From Oreocharis arfaki (lineage: Eukaryota > Chordata > Aves > Passeriformes > Paramythiidae): 64,000 bases of DNA. Under the pieces are notes generated by a model that saw nothing but the letters and a program-made list of their open reading frames with translations, made no database searches and had not been told where the DNA came from. The stretch spans positions 419,771 to 483,770 of the forward strand of contig VZRR01010895.1 of NCBI GenBank assembly GCA_013398015.1. Direction: 5' to 3'. Shown here piece by piece: positions 37,331 to 49,228 of this stretch. A program made the position numbers and the translations under genes. Numbering within the stretch: the first letter of the stretch is position 1; every line of letters begins with the position of its first letter.

Positions 37331-40292
37331 GGAGCAAGGGCTTCACTCATCATATGGGTAGGGAACGACGCAGACGATTGTCTTACCATTTAAAGTAGCT
37401 GCGTGCTGCTCAGGCAGAAGGGGACTCTACCTCTGCATCTGCCACAGCTTCTCACTAAACCAAAAAAATTTCAAAATTTACCCATTTAATGCAACCTGAC
37501 TTGAAATCATGGGGCTTAAATTGCAGGAAATGCTGCATATCTACAACTGCAACTACTTTTGAATTTGATTATAGATGTGCTCTGAAAGTGTTTCCAGAAA
37601 GTGTGTGTTTCAAAAAATTTAACCTACAGCCATCAAAACGTGACCAAACTTCCTACAACCAGCTTTCCTGGTGCAAAAATGAAAAAAATGGGATAAAATT
37701 TCCAACCCAAAAATGAACAAAAAAGCCCCATGATTTCTTCAACACAGAAGCAATTTTAGAATTTAATATGTTCATGATCAATACAACTGAAAACTCTCTA
37801 ACAAAAAGACAAATTTTTTCTTCAGAACAGCGTATGGTAAGACCTGGAGCCATACACTTAACAAAAAGAAGAGCTGCTCATCAAGTAATGTGTCCCCTTT
37901 ACAGCGAAGGCAAAAATTTCAATGTAACGTTTTCCAGCTTTAATACATGCACAGTTTTCAGCTTTATCATTCTTGTAGACTTCCTGGTTTCATTCTTACA
38001 GCAAGACTTTCATTCATGGTATTTCGAAAACTTATTAGAAGGAGTTGGTAATTGACACATATATACTATAATCTTATCTAAAGGTTCCTTTACATTTATT
38101 AAATTCCAATATTTTCTATAACATCTGTTCCAACAGTTTTCAGACAAGTTTTCAGTGACAGGATGATTATGAGAAGTATCAACCACTTTATGCTGTAGAG
38201 ATCATAACCCAACCCCTCCACAATTGCTCTCTAATGTTTACCAAAAACAACAGCATTGCTCTAACTGCATCACATTCCTCTAAAACCCAGCACGCATGTT
38301 TGACTACCAATGGGTGACGTGTATTTTCACATCTTCCATGCCTTTACTTAATTCTATTACATGCTGTAGTGCAAAGTTTTAATTACTTATTAAATTTTAT
38401 TTTAGTGTCATTATAGTAATCAATATCCATTAGTTTCTTTTCCTGCCTTTACAGAACAGTCTAATTTTTCTCTAGAGCTATTTTACACCTAATACACACA
38501 TTACCATTTTGCTAGTTTATCTAGTGTTTGCTCATGCTATTTTTCACTGCCATATTCTTGCAGGCAAGGCTAGATGGATTCTGCCTTTTGCTTCTGATTC
38601 CTCACCTCCTCTTCAACTTGCTGCATTTTATTTAAACTTTGCGTAGATCTGCAGGTCCTCAAAATACCCCAGTCTTGTTCTTTGCTTCAGTCCACAGAAA
38701 TATTATAATTTATAACCCCTTTATTATAGTGCCTATCTTGTGTCAGTATCAGATTCATTTGCACATGTACTATCAGGCTTTGTGAGAACAGAGCATTTCA
38801 TAAGAGTTCTTGCCTATTATGTGCCTCATGAGTACATTAAAACACCCAGTGGAAAATTTGCTTATGATTTCAACAGGGCCAAGGTTTCATTCCCAGTCTT
38901 TAGATTGACAACACAACCATTAAAGCAGGACACTGAAAAGCCTACACTACTTACAAATAGTAACTGACAACCTTTTCCTCCTACCTGCTCCTTTTTTCAA
39001 TGTTTTGTGTAAAAGAATGCGTAAACGCAGCATTTCTGCTATATGCAAAAGTGAAAAAATTAATACCCTACACCCACTTGTAAACTTGGTACCACCACCA
39101 CTTCTGCTCTCCGCCCATCCAAAACAGTCAAATAAATCACCTCACCCTGAAGTACCTGGAGATTCAATTTCACCTATTCTAAAATGAGAGAAAAATACAC
39201 TATCATTTTCTTTTGTCATTTAACCAGTGTTTTCCCAGTTACCTCGTCTACACTACATCATCCACTATTAAGTTATCAATTAGTGTTTCACTTCTAACAA
39301 CAAAATGTTTATCTGAACAATGTTTATGAACATGAACAACACCAGTCACTGTCCCAAAATACAACTAACATTTCCACTTAAAGATGCCACAAAGACCCCT
39401 GCCACTGAAATCTCAAGTCAAGGAGGAGTGGGAGACACTTTAATAAGGTCACAATGTGATTCAGATGCGAATCCCATTCAGGTAGTGCTCTTTTCTACAA
39501 GGCAGACAGAGCAATTCACTAGAAAACAAGAGTATTTACATGAGAGATGTAACTACTTCTCAAGTGAAAGTGTGCTTTTTTTGTTTGTTCAAACAAAAAA
39601 AAGAATTGAAAGAGGCATTGGTTTGGCTGACAACAGCAAATGCTGCGATTTAAAGAGACTATAAGCCACAGAGCATCTCAAGTAATGCTCCATCATTTGT
39701 GCCTGTAACAAAACAACATGAACTCAACACTCTCAAGTAGGCTTCCCCTCAAACTCCGAGAGTTATGAATACAATAACTCTTTGTTTATTCATTGATCTG
39801 CAGCCAAAGCTTCTGTCTCCATACAAAAAATAAAAAAAAAAACCAAAAAAAAACCAAACCAGAAAAGCCCATCTCTGTAGAAAAACCAAAGCCTTCAAAC
39901 CTCATAATAAATAAAGACAGCTGACAATCAGTTACTGACATTCCAAGAAAGCTGGGCATGGAGCTCTCAACTCTAGGTCAGGCACCAAGTCACAAATTTA
40001 TCACTAAAGATAATCACAAGTATTCACTATAATACAATGACACAGCTGGCACGAGGATGGAACTGCAGAAAAGATAATCCATTCCTAGATAATGTCATCA
40101 TTTGTATGAACATGTACAAGGACGTCTCAGCCAACATTTTTACATGACAAAAGTGGGCGTATCAAAACAACTCGTTACGTGTGTTTCGATATCCATTTAA
40201 GAAAGCTGCAAGCAACTATTAAAAAGGTATGAATGTACAGCATTAAATTCTGACATTAACAATAAAGTTTGAGAGGTACCTGGCAAACATGC

Positions 40293-40315
40293 TTCCTGTT
40301 TTTTTGAAACAGGAA
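40293..40315. repeat. 9-bp hairpin with inverted TTCCTG/CAGGAA arms
   Basis: TTCCTGTTT (40293-40301), 5-base loop ttttg, AAACAGGAA (40307-40315). The arms contain inverted CAGGAA cores of the ETS-site type, which could be coincidence. Confidence 0.65.
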
Positions 40316-42976
40316 ATCTACTGTCTGATTTACTAAAATTTTAATTTGAAAAGGCAGTTGCACAAACACAGTAAGTAATAAGCAAAAACAAAAAGCTGAG
40401 TTCAACATAAGCCTATGATGAAAGAAAATCCAATAAATGAAGAAGCATACACTAGCAGAGATTTAACATAAATAGCCATTTTCCTTGTCTTAAAAGCTCT
40501 GCATACTGTCTAATTTCAGCTGCAGGGAGACATCAGAAAGATTATTTCCCACTCAAACCAGAAAGTAAGTAATTAACAACTGGAAAGAAAGGAAAAAAAT
40601 CAAAGCTATGCCCCACAAAGAATCAACTACTACTTGCCTAGAACATTTACAAATAATTTATAAAAGCAACTGTTTCTGCAGGGTGAGGGACAAGAATATA
40701 CTTTTTCAGTCCTCTTCTGAGTGCTCTAACACACACAACCCAAAAACTGTAAGGTCCATGAATCAGCCATTCTCTATTTATTATTTTGCATATAGATAAA
40801 AGTAAACAACTACTGAAAGAACAAATCACAACATAGCAAAGAAACCTATTTTTAATGAAGTGTACATAACTAACCTCTTCAGTTGCCACTACAAGCGCAC
40901 CAAAGGTTAACACAACATCAAGAAGCTATTATACAAATTAACACAGCTGATGGCCAAAACAATCCTAGGTTTCTGACAAGTTCACATGGATATACAGCTC
41001 AGAACTGCTGTCCCTCAAGTTGCCTTTGTCACTGCCAGCTGCTGACAGCTAACAGGTTACTTTCAAGTTAGCTTAATGTGCGTCATCTGTCCTCATCACA
41101 CCTGAACATTCAGTCTTCTCCTGTAACCCACTTTCCTAATATCAAACTTCTTCAAGGAAGTACTTAGGAATTATAGTCCTGTCTTCAGATTTGTTTTCTC
41201 CAGCCTGTATGCCCCTACAAAGAAGACCACTTTCCTTTAGGCACGCAGATGTTTTACTCTCCTCCTCAACAAGTCTGCAGCAATTTCTAGTGCAGCAGAA
41301 TTCAGGGGCTCTTTAAAATGTCTTCTAGCAAACCTATCTGGGACTATACAACAGGTCGCTCATTCCAGATGCTTCTCCTATGTGCTCCCAGATCGTGATC
41401 ACGCTTTAGCTACTTCCATCCACAGTCCAGCATCTGAACTTAGAACTATGTTGGATGGTTTTGCACCAATACGACAGCTTTGGCACTGGAGCAGGAGCAG
41501 ACATGGGCAGAGCTCTCAGTCTGGCATTTCTACTGTCAAAATAGCAACCCCCAGCAGGAGAGCAAGGCAGATAGCAAAGGAAAATAGTAACCTAAAGTTC
41601 TCAGGCTAGTTTTACCAGTGGATGCCTCAAAGCTTTAAGGCCTCCTCAGCAGCCAAGGCTATGGCTTAACTAGGAAGAGAAAATCCATTCATAAACCCAG
41701 AAAACCAAGTTAAAAAAAGAAAAGCCCCACCCAGAATACCAGTTACTTCTATTTTGTCTGGCAATGAAGTTCTCAGCTTCCTAGACAAGTAAACACCTTG
41801 ACTTACTGTGCATGGCTGCCATCTGGAACTTGGAAAAAAATTCTCTTACCTACTTTGTACAGCTCTTACACAAACACGGCGTTAGATGGACAGAAAAGGA
41901 TGTACTAAAAATAGTGTCTGTCAGCCAAGGAATAGAGCACTGCCCTGAGTGGAACGAGGGGAGCTCTGCAGGAAGGCTCCCTGCAGAGAAGTATTGCAGT
42001 AAGAGGGGGAAAATGCACAATGTCCTAAATATAAGTGATGGGGGGGAGAGATGTAAATGGAAAAAATCCCACATCCAGTTAAAATTTTAAAGAAAAATCT
42101 TCCTAAACCTAATGTCCAAGTGGATCTGAATACACATTTTCAACTACTTGGATTTACTCACTGAAATGAAATTAAAAGTTAGATGTATTTAATTGCTGGA
42201 GAGAACACTAGCTGAGAAAGTGACATTGTGGACACTGGGGACAACAGCGTACCCACAGAAAGGTATAACCAATCACATCTAGGTCACAAGCCAAAAGTAC
42301 ATACAGTTAGCTGCAGATTTTTTCCACTCCAAGTGATATATATAGTTCTATATTAACACACACACACAAAAAGGTATGCTGGTCATATATCCTCAGCATT
42401 TATGGCAAATTATTAATCAAGTCCCACCTGAAACAATTTGTTAAATTGATTTTAATCACTGGGCCTCTCATGTGAAGCTTTGTATAATCAGCATTTCATT
42501 TACAAAATTAATTGCCTGATTGATTCTCAAGAGGCAGTAGCTGTCATTACACTGCTGTCATAACTTTTGAGTAGGGGTGTCACAACACTGAATTCTGACA
42601 GTATGAAGAGCACTGCTATTTAAAAAATGAGGGCGGGGAGGTAGGGGGGAAACAAATACAGTGATTTCACAGAATTGCTCTTTAGCCCGACAGAATGTTA
42701 AAACCATTTCCCAGCAGTTTCAGCCAGCCTCCCCGTTTTCCATTCATTGAATAATGTGCTACTCAGCTATTCAGTATCTTTTCTTAGAGGCAGGTTCATT
42801 TAATTCAATTTTATCATAGTTGTGGTTGCATAAAATGAGTTTGTTGTTGAATATACAAAAGATTTAATCACAGGCCGCTCTTAAGGTTATTTGTAGAGCA
42901 GAGTTTGACTTTCAAACACATGGAACTTTTTTCCACATCCAAAACCATCTGGAAAGCTATTTTCAATTAGATTTTT

Positions 42977-42993
42977 TTGTTGTTGTTGTTGTT
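42977..42993 (+). repeat. (TTG)n microsatellite, about five units
   Basis: A short TTG repeat after a T run, typical of simple intronic microsatellites. Confidence 0.7.
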
Positions 42994-43199
42994 TCTACAC
43001 AAAGCAAAGCAAACTATAACTTTACAGAACTTATCTAGGAGGTCCTTTAGAAAGCTTTTTTCCCTCCCCTTGTATTTTAAGCTGTGTATAAGCCTCGGAG
43101 CCCTGCCAGAGTTGGAGCAAAGCTCCTGTATTTGCTGTAGTTACTCCTGTACCCCATCGCTACTATATTCTTGGAAAAGACCGGTGCTCCGGAGAGGCG

Positions 43200-43345
43200 G
43201 CGCAGGCCAGCGGTTAGGGCACTGAGTCATAAGACAGGACTTCTATTCCTGGCTCAGCAGCTGACCTGATATGCAAACATGAGCACAACACTTCACCTTC
43301 GTGTGACTGGGTTTTCACTCTCCTAAAAACAAGTATTAAATGCAC
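43200..43345 (+). mobile_element. tRNA-derived SINE relic (MIR/CORE-SINE type)
   Basis: The order of segments follows the MIR pattern: an A-box-like ggccagcggttagggcactg, a B-box-like ttctattcctggctc, then gcagctgacctgatatgcaaacatgagcacaacacttcacc, matching the MIR stretch around 'ctgtgtgaccttgggcaagtcacttcacc'. The end (ctcctaaaaacaagtattaa) corresponds loosely to the 'tctgtaaaatggggataa' region. It is decayed and the exact ends are uncertain. Confidence 0.65.
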
Positions 43346-46300
43346 TTTTAACAGAGAAGAGATATGAAGACTTTGGGGAGATTGATGCCAGTTATTAGCA
43401 ACAAGAAACCGGACTAGGAGTCAGAAAGAGTAGGCTAAGGGAGGAAAACCCCCTCAAACCTCTAGAGAGTTTGAAAAAAGGAGAAATTGCATCAACAGGC
43501 TGCAACAAGGTACTCTAAACTTTCAGAAACATACCTTCCAAAGGAAAAAGGTCCCTGGAAACATTTTAAAAAGGAAGGGGGGAAAAAAGCTCAAAAATAA
43601 GCCACTCAACTGCTCAAATTCAACCTTATACACTGGATTTCATCGAGTGCTCATGAATGAGGCAAACGAAAAATTTCTAGGCCATGTTCTGAGATTATAC
43701 TATTACAAAAAAAAAAAGCAAATGACAACTCTTCAAACATCACATTATACTTACTGCTGGTATTTGTAACTGACCTCACCAGAACACAATTCCAGAATAA
43801 ATCAGAGTCCAGGTAACATTAGAATTTACCAGATACTCTAAACAACACAGCCCCTTTTTTCTTCCTACCCCCCAATTCTTAGTCTCATCTCTAACTGCTG
43901 TCAAATATTATCTTCCATTCCTCTCTCAAAGTGCTCTGCCACTTGCGTGGCTTTATGCAATTTTCTTCCCTTTTTGCAGGTGTCTGAGTTCATAATGAAT
44001 AAAATTGGGTAGGAGGGGAGGCACGGACAGGGGGACACCAAAACAAATATCATTTACAAAATTGATAGGTTACTGAAATAAAGATGCATAAAATGATAAA
44101 AAAATGGAAAACTCCACCAGGCAAACAAAAGCAATTAGTTGTTTTCTTTTTCCGTAGCCATAACATGAAATTTCAACTAAGGGAGGTTCAGAAAGTTCTG
44201 TCCACATTGAGAAACAGCTGCCAGAGTTTTCAGTTATATCCTTCTGCCACACCAACAAGAATTCAGAAAAGGGAAATAATCAGTCACCCTACTCACAACA
44301 TGGGACAGCACACTGCGATACTAAAAAGCAGTGTAAAGCACTGATTTTCTGTATTTGTTGGTTTCTAGCTTCATAGCAGATACCTCATTTATTAATCTAG
44401 CATCTTCTCTTTTCAAGCCTAACTTTTTTTTAAATAGGTAAAAAATAGTCTTAATTAAAAATAAGAAAACAGGGGAAAGCCCCTAGGTAGAGCCAATATA
44501 TGCAGAATTCCTAAAAGGATATATTTAGCATCTGGATAATTGGAAGGCAAACTTAGATCTATAAAAGAAGCCCTGTCACTTCTCCAACTGCCAAGAAACT
44601 TCTCTTGTAACGTATTTTCTATATTAAAACTGCTTCTTGTAGAGACTGAAAAAACTTGGTTGCAAATAGCGCAAAATTTTAAGTTACCTGGGAGCTAACC
44701 AATTCATCTTTTTTTACCATAATTCCATATCCATCATCCATAATGATCTCTGCATCACATTGGTCACATATCACAAAAATCCAGCGTCCCAGTTAGAGAC
44801 ATACCAGCAGCATCAGTTCAGTCGAAGGGCCAACTACAAACAGACAACGAATATGAAGCTACACACCCATATTGTGCAGCTGGAGCAATAGAATTTTGGC
44901 AAGTACCTGCCTGTGATTATTTTGCATTTATAATGACCATTCTCATCAACATAGACACTGTTAGCAGCATGGAACTAAGCTCCTGGGTAGGAGCAAAACA
45001 AATAAAAATTCACAAGCAACAGCTGATTTAAAGCACTAGAAAATGGTGGGGTGCCAGTAGTTAAAATTAAGATCAACCACCAGTACAAACTACAGTTATG
45101 AGTGGGAATTTTCATTATTGATTGAAAACATTCAACAGTTACGTTATAAATTAGAAGAAACAGTAAACTGAAGGTGGAAGCCCTTGTATCACTTGAGAAA
45201 ACAATGTAACTAGAAACCATGAATCCACACACATGCCTACATCCACACCCTCTCTATTGTATAATGTAACTGATTCCCAAGTATCATTTTACAATTCTGA
45301 TTAGGTCTTACAAAAATCTTGTTTATTAAATTGCTTTCTTTAGGCATTCATAGCTGCTAATTTGTTTCCAACTAAATCATGTATTATCTGAAAAAGATTA
45401 CATTGCAACGGCAAAACAACACTCCTGGGATTACACTTCATCTGGATCTTAGAATTAAAAGGACAAAGACTAGAGGAGTTGTAAATTTCACTTTAAAGGT
45501 GGTGGTGAGAACACCCTGCAAGTAATTCTAAAACTACTAGTGCTCTTAGCATGTAGCAGCTGTACTGAAACAAACACAGCAAGTCAAAAAATCAAAGTAT
45601 TAAGGGATCTGTTCATCTTTAAATTTTAATTCCTACAATTAAAAAAAAAGATCAACATATATGTATTTATACAAATGTTTCGAAAGCAAAATAACTTCTT
45701 GTTTTCATAATTTAAAAGCTATGCTGATTTAAACATATTGCCAGCTCTAATTCCCACATTTTAAACAAACTTAAAATTCTGCAGAGATTTGAGAATGACT
45801 TCTGAAGAACTCTAGAGAAATGACCCCCCCAAAATGTATCTCAGTGTTAATACAAAGTTCACTGTGGCTTACTCAGGGATAAAGTCAGACCTAGGTTTAA
45901 ACCAGGTCAAATTCTGGTTTACTCTAGAGCCTTCACCTATTTCTCAAAACTGGCAGAAGTCACGAAGTCTTCACTGCTGTTCTTGCAATCACAACAAATG
46001 GGACAAATTCTTCCACAAATCCTGGCAGACTACGAAACATCGCAGAGCATCTCAGCTCAAACACATGCATATAACACATACACACAGGTAAGTGCAGAAA
46101 TAAAGAAGCAGGATTAATCATGGGTATGAACACCTCTGCAACAAATCATGTAGGATGTTCAGAATTAAATGCATAGTTTTAATATAACTACTATCCAGAA
46201 CTTTCAGTTTCTATACAAAGAAGGCATGTGCTTTCAATATGTGATCATAATTTTCTTTTAATATCACACCATTCAAAATTAAATTAAAAATCAGCATGTG

Positions 46301-47814
46301 AGACATATCTGGTCTAAAAAACACGAAAGCAGGAAAGCTGATCCACTTCTTCAGTTCTTCTCATCCAAAAAAAAATTATTTAACAGGAAACCTGATTATG
46401 CCATATTCATAGAACTGCCTTCCCTCTCCCACAGCAGAAACCATTATATTGTAAAATTCTTTCTGCCTGAAAACTCTTGGCTTCTTTCCACTTCTGTGCC
46501 CACCTCTTGTTTCCCAGTCCTTAAGAGAGCCTACATCAGCCATCATACAAAAACACCAACACAGCTTTCTAAACAGACTTCAAAGAAACTTCTGTATTTG
46601 TTAAGAGAGGATCTTCAGGATTAATGAGACCCCTTCGGGCACAACCCAAAATAGAGTATTCCCAACTTCCTAAAACTACTAAATCTAGAACAGAAGTAAA
46701 ATTACCAATCAGATTAGATGGAAAGAAAAGAGAAGGGAATCACTACCTTCATAAACACTAAAGCAGAGTACAGGTACAGGGAATCTTTTCTGTAAGTCTG
46801 AGTAAGCTATTTCTGGGGGCAACAGCTATTTCAGTGTATTTACATCTAAACCCTCTCCAAGGCGGCAACTTACATCAGCACCTTCCTGCAGCTGTTGAGG
46901 GCTCAAGACAGTCCATTCTGTCAAAATCACTTGGCCTAGTCATTAGAGGTCATTTAGCAGCAAAGACAGATGTTTCTCAGCTGACATAACCAAAAGGCAA
47001 AACAGAGCAAACAAACCCAAAGACTCGTTTTAGCAAAAAAGTATCTGCAATTCCAATTTCAGATATTGGTCAGTTTAGAAAGATGCTATTCATCTGACAC
47101 TCATTTGCAGCCTTCAGTTTAGATTAAAGAGCTGCAGATACCACACGTAAAATTCTGAAACATACGTTCCCTTTATTCTTCAAAGAATGTAAATCTTTAC
47201 TTAAGACCACACTAGTCACTTCATATCTAACCTGACGTTTCAGCTAAACCCAGCTCTTCTGCTGAGTACTATCATGCCTTGAACACATTCTTCCCCTTCT
47301 CACTTCTATACTCCTACCCACAGTTGTTTTTCTTTTTTCTGCTCAGCTCTTTCACGCAAAAAGAAATTGAATAAAAAAAAGGAAAATTGAAACTGATTAC
47401 ACTCTAGAAATACTGTCAAGTACAAAAATTAAATGGTACACATTTTTAAACTAAACTGCTCAATGCCAAAGAAGAGGAGACGCTGTTACAAAGCCAACAC
47501 AGAAAAATAATCATTTCAGGAAGAAATACACCTGAAAAACAGACAACCAGATAAAATTAAAATGAGATATTACACTCATTAATACACAAACATCATCAGA
47601 CTATTCTGATAGAAAACACACAGTTTCCATAAATAACTCAGAAACATCAAATAGTCCTGAAAGAATCCATATATCCTCTCACACCAATTCCTATGCAAAG
47701 TTCAGCTTGCACAAAGCTTTGGGGAAAACAAGGGGAAAGAGTAAGTATAAATAATTCTTTTTTGCTCAGTCTGTTACTACTACAGGACAGATGAACATCT
47801 GCCATGAATGTTAG

Positions 47815-47897
47815 GTCTGCCTTATCCTGTCTCAGAGCTGACGGATAGATTAAATGACCTCTTGATGTCCCTTCAAGCCTTGCTCTTCTATGATTTG
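47815..47897 (+). mobile_element. CR1 LINE 3' end relic
   Basis: The sequence gacggatagattaaatgacc, then tcttgatgtcccttcaagcc, then ttgctcttctatgatttgg follows the CR1 3' tail: 'ggactagatgacctcttgaggtcccttccagcc...ttctatgattctatga'. One ttctatgatt unit remains of the terminal octamer repeat. It is the only CR1 piece I can name here and is diverged, so an old insertion. Confidence 0.65.
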
Positions 47898-48300
47898 GAG
47901 GTTATTACATCACCTCTATTTTATTATAAGACTTCTCCCATTTCTGCAATTTTTCATTTCAAGCCATAATCCTAAATTTCTAGCACAATAAGACCACATG
48001 GACATTACAACACTACAAACATACTAGATACACTGAAAAAAGAAAATTAAGGGAATAAAAAGAGCTATGTTTTTCAAACCAGTCATTTCATAAGGAGTAA
48101 AAAAAGAAAAACAGTTTCTAAGTAATTTATGTTGATATTTGCAGAAACTGCGAAATACTGTAAAAAATGTTTACATATTCCTGTTTTTGGGGAAGTGTGA
48201 ATGTAAGGATGAGATGAGCTGTATGCTAAGGAGCAACGGAGATAAGGGCAGAAGAGAACAGAGAAGATGGCCAACTTCAAAGAACCATCCATGTGAATAC

Positions 48301-48336
48301 CTCTTTCTAGGTACTCACCTCTTTCTAGGTACCCAC
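48301..48336 (+). repeat. Two tandem copies of an 18-base unit
   Basis: ctctttctaggtactcac (48301-48318) is followed directly by ctctttctaggtacccac (48319-48336), 17 of 18 bases identical. A recent local duplication. Confidence 0.85.
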
Positions 48337-48762
48337 CTTTGACTGAACCAGGCGAGAGACATCACCCCTACCAAACATACCTTCTACACATCATCACCCG
48401 TCTCCTGACCACACTGCATACCAGAAGGGTTTCTGCACCTTCCCCTTCCTCTGAATCCAATCTGAATTGCTCCTTGCACAACCTGTGCCTAGCAAGTCAA
48501 TTACCGTCCTGTCTTGTGTAAAGATCAATAAATTTCAGCAATTCTCTAAACAATTAACATTTTTTGAAGCGGTTTTTTCAACTTCATCAAGGAAGCTTCT
48601 TCCTGTGATCCATGGAGATACATGCAATTAGAGCCACAGCACAACAAAACTCAAGGAATAATGAGAAACAGGAGACAAAAAGTGTCCAACACAGAACTCA
48701 TTAGACAGTCACACACTATTCCACCTGTTGTGCTGTACACTGAGTACTGGTAAAATCACGGA

Positions 48763-48786
48763 GGGGGGTGTTGGGCTAGGGGGGGG
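48763..48786 (+). other. G-quadruplex motif
   Basis: G6 (48763-48768), loop tgtt, G3 (48773-48775), loop cta, G8 (48779-48786). The last run can supply two G3 tracts, giving four tracts with loops of 1 to 4 bases. It lies on the strand that is template for ARID1B transcription. Confidence 0.6.
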
Positions 48787-48997
48787 AGATGCAGATATAT
48801 CCAAGCAGCTAGGAACATGAATTCTGATCCCTTTTTATATCCTATTGTTATCCACAACCCAGGAAGCTGTTAATTGGCCTAAGTAATTGGTTTAAATACC
48901 CAAGTCCCATTATAAAAATATACTATAAAAATGCTTAGACACTTACCACAACCAAGAAATTCTTAACTAAAGTTCAAAGCCAAAAAGGCACAAGGGA

Positions 48998-49228
48998 CTT
49001 GTCTACACTGAAGGAAAAAAATGCGTAATTATACCAATATAACTATCTCTGTGTGGAAACTTTCTCCAGCATAAGAGTACCCCTTCCCTCTTAAGCTTAC
49101 GCGGTCTGGAAGCAGAGTAAGATAAACCATAAAAACTCTTATTCTGGTATAAGAGTGCCTCCATAGGGAGTTATATTGGTATAATTATAGCATATAATTA
49201 TAGCACATAGTTGTACTGTGTAGACAAG
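48998..49228. mobile_element. Palindromic non-autonomous DNA transposon (MITE)
   Basis: The element starts cttgtctaca and ends with its exact complement tgtagacaag (49219-49228). Inside, TAATTATACCAATATAACT at 49026-49044 has a perfect 19-base inverted copy at 49169-49187, and ccagcataagagta (49070s) has an inverted partner in actcttattctgg. At 231 bases with no coding capacity it fits a MITE. Similar long-armed elements with cttgtctacac ends are familiar from turtle and crocodile genomes, so it is probably an old amniote family. The target-site duplication is not clear, which leaves the superfamily (hAT or other) open. Confidence 0.8.
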
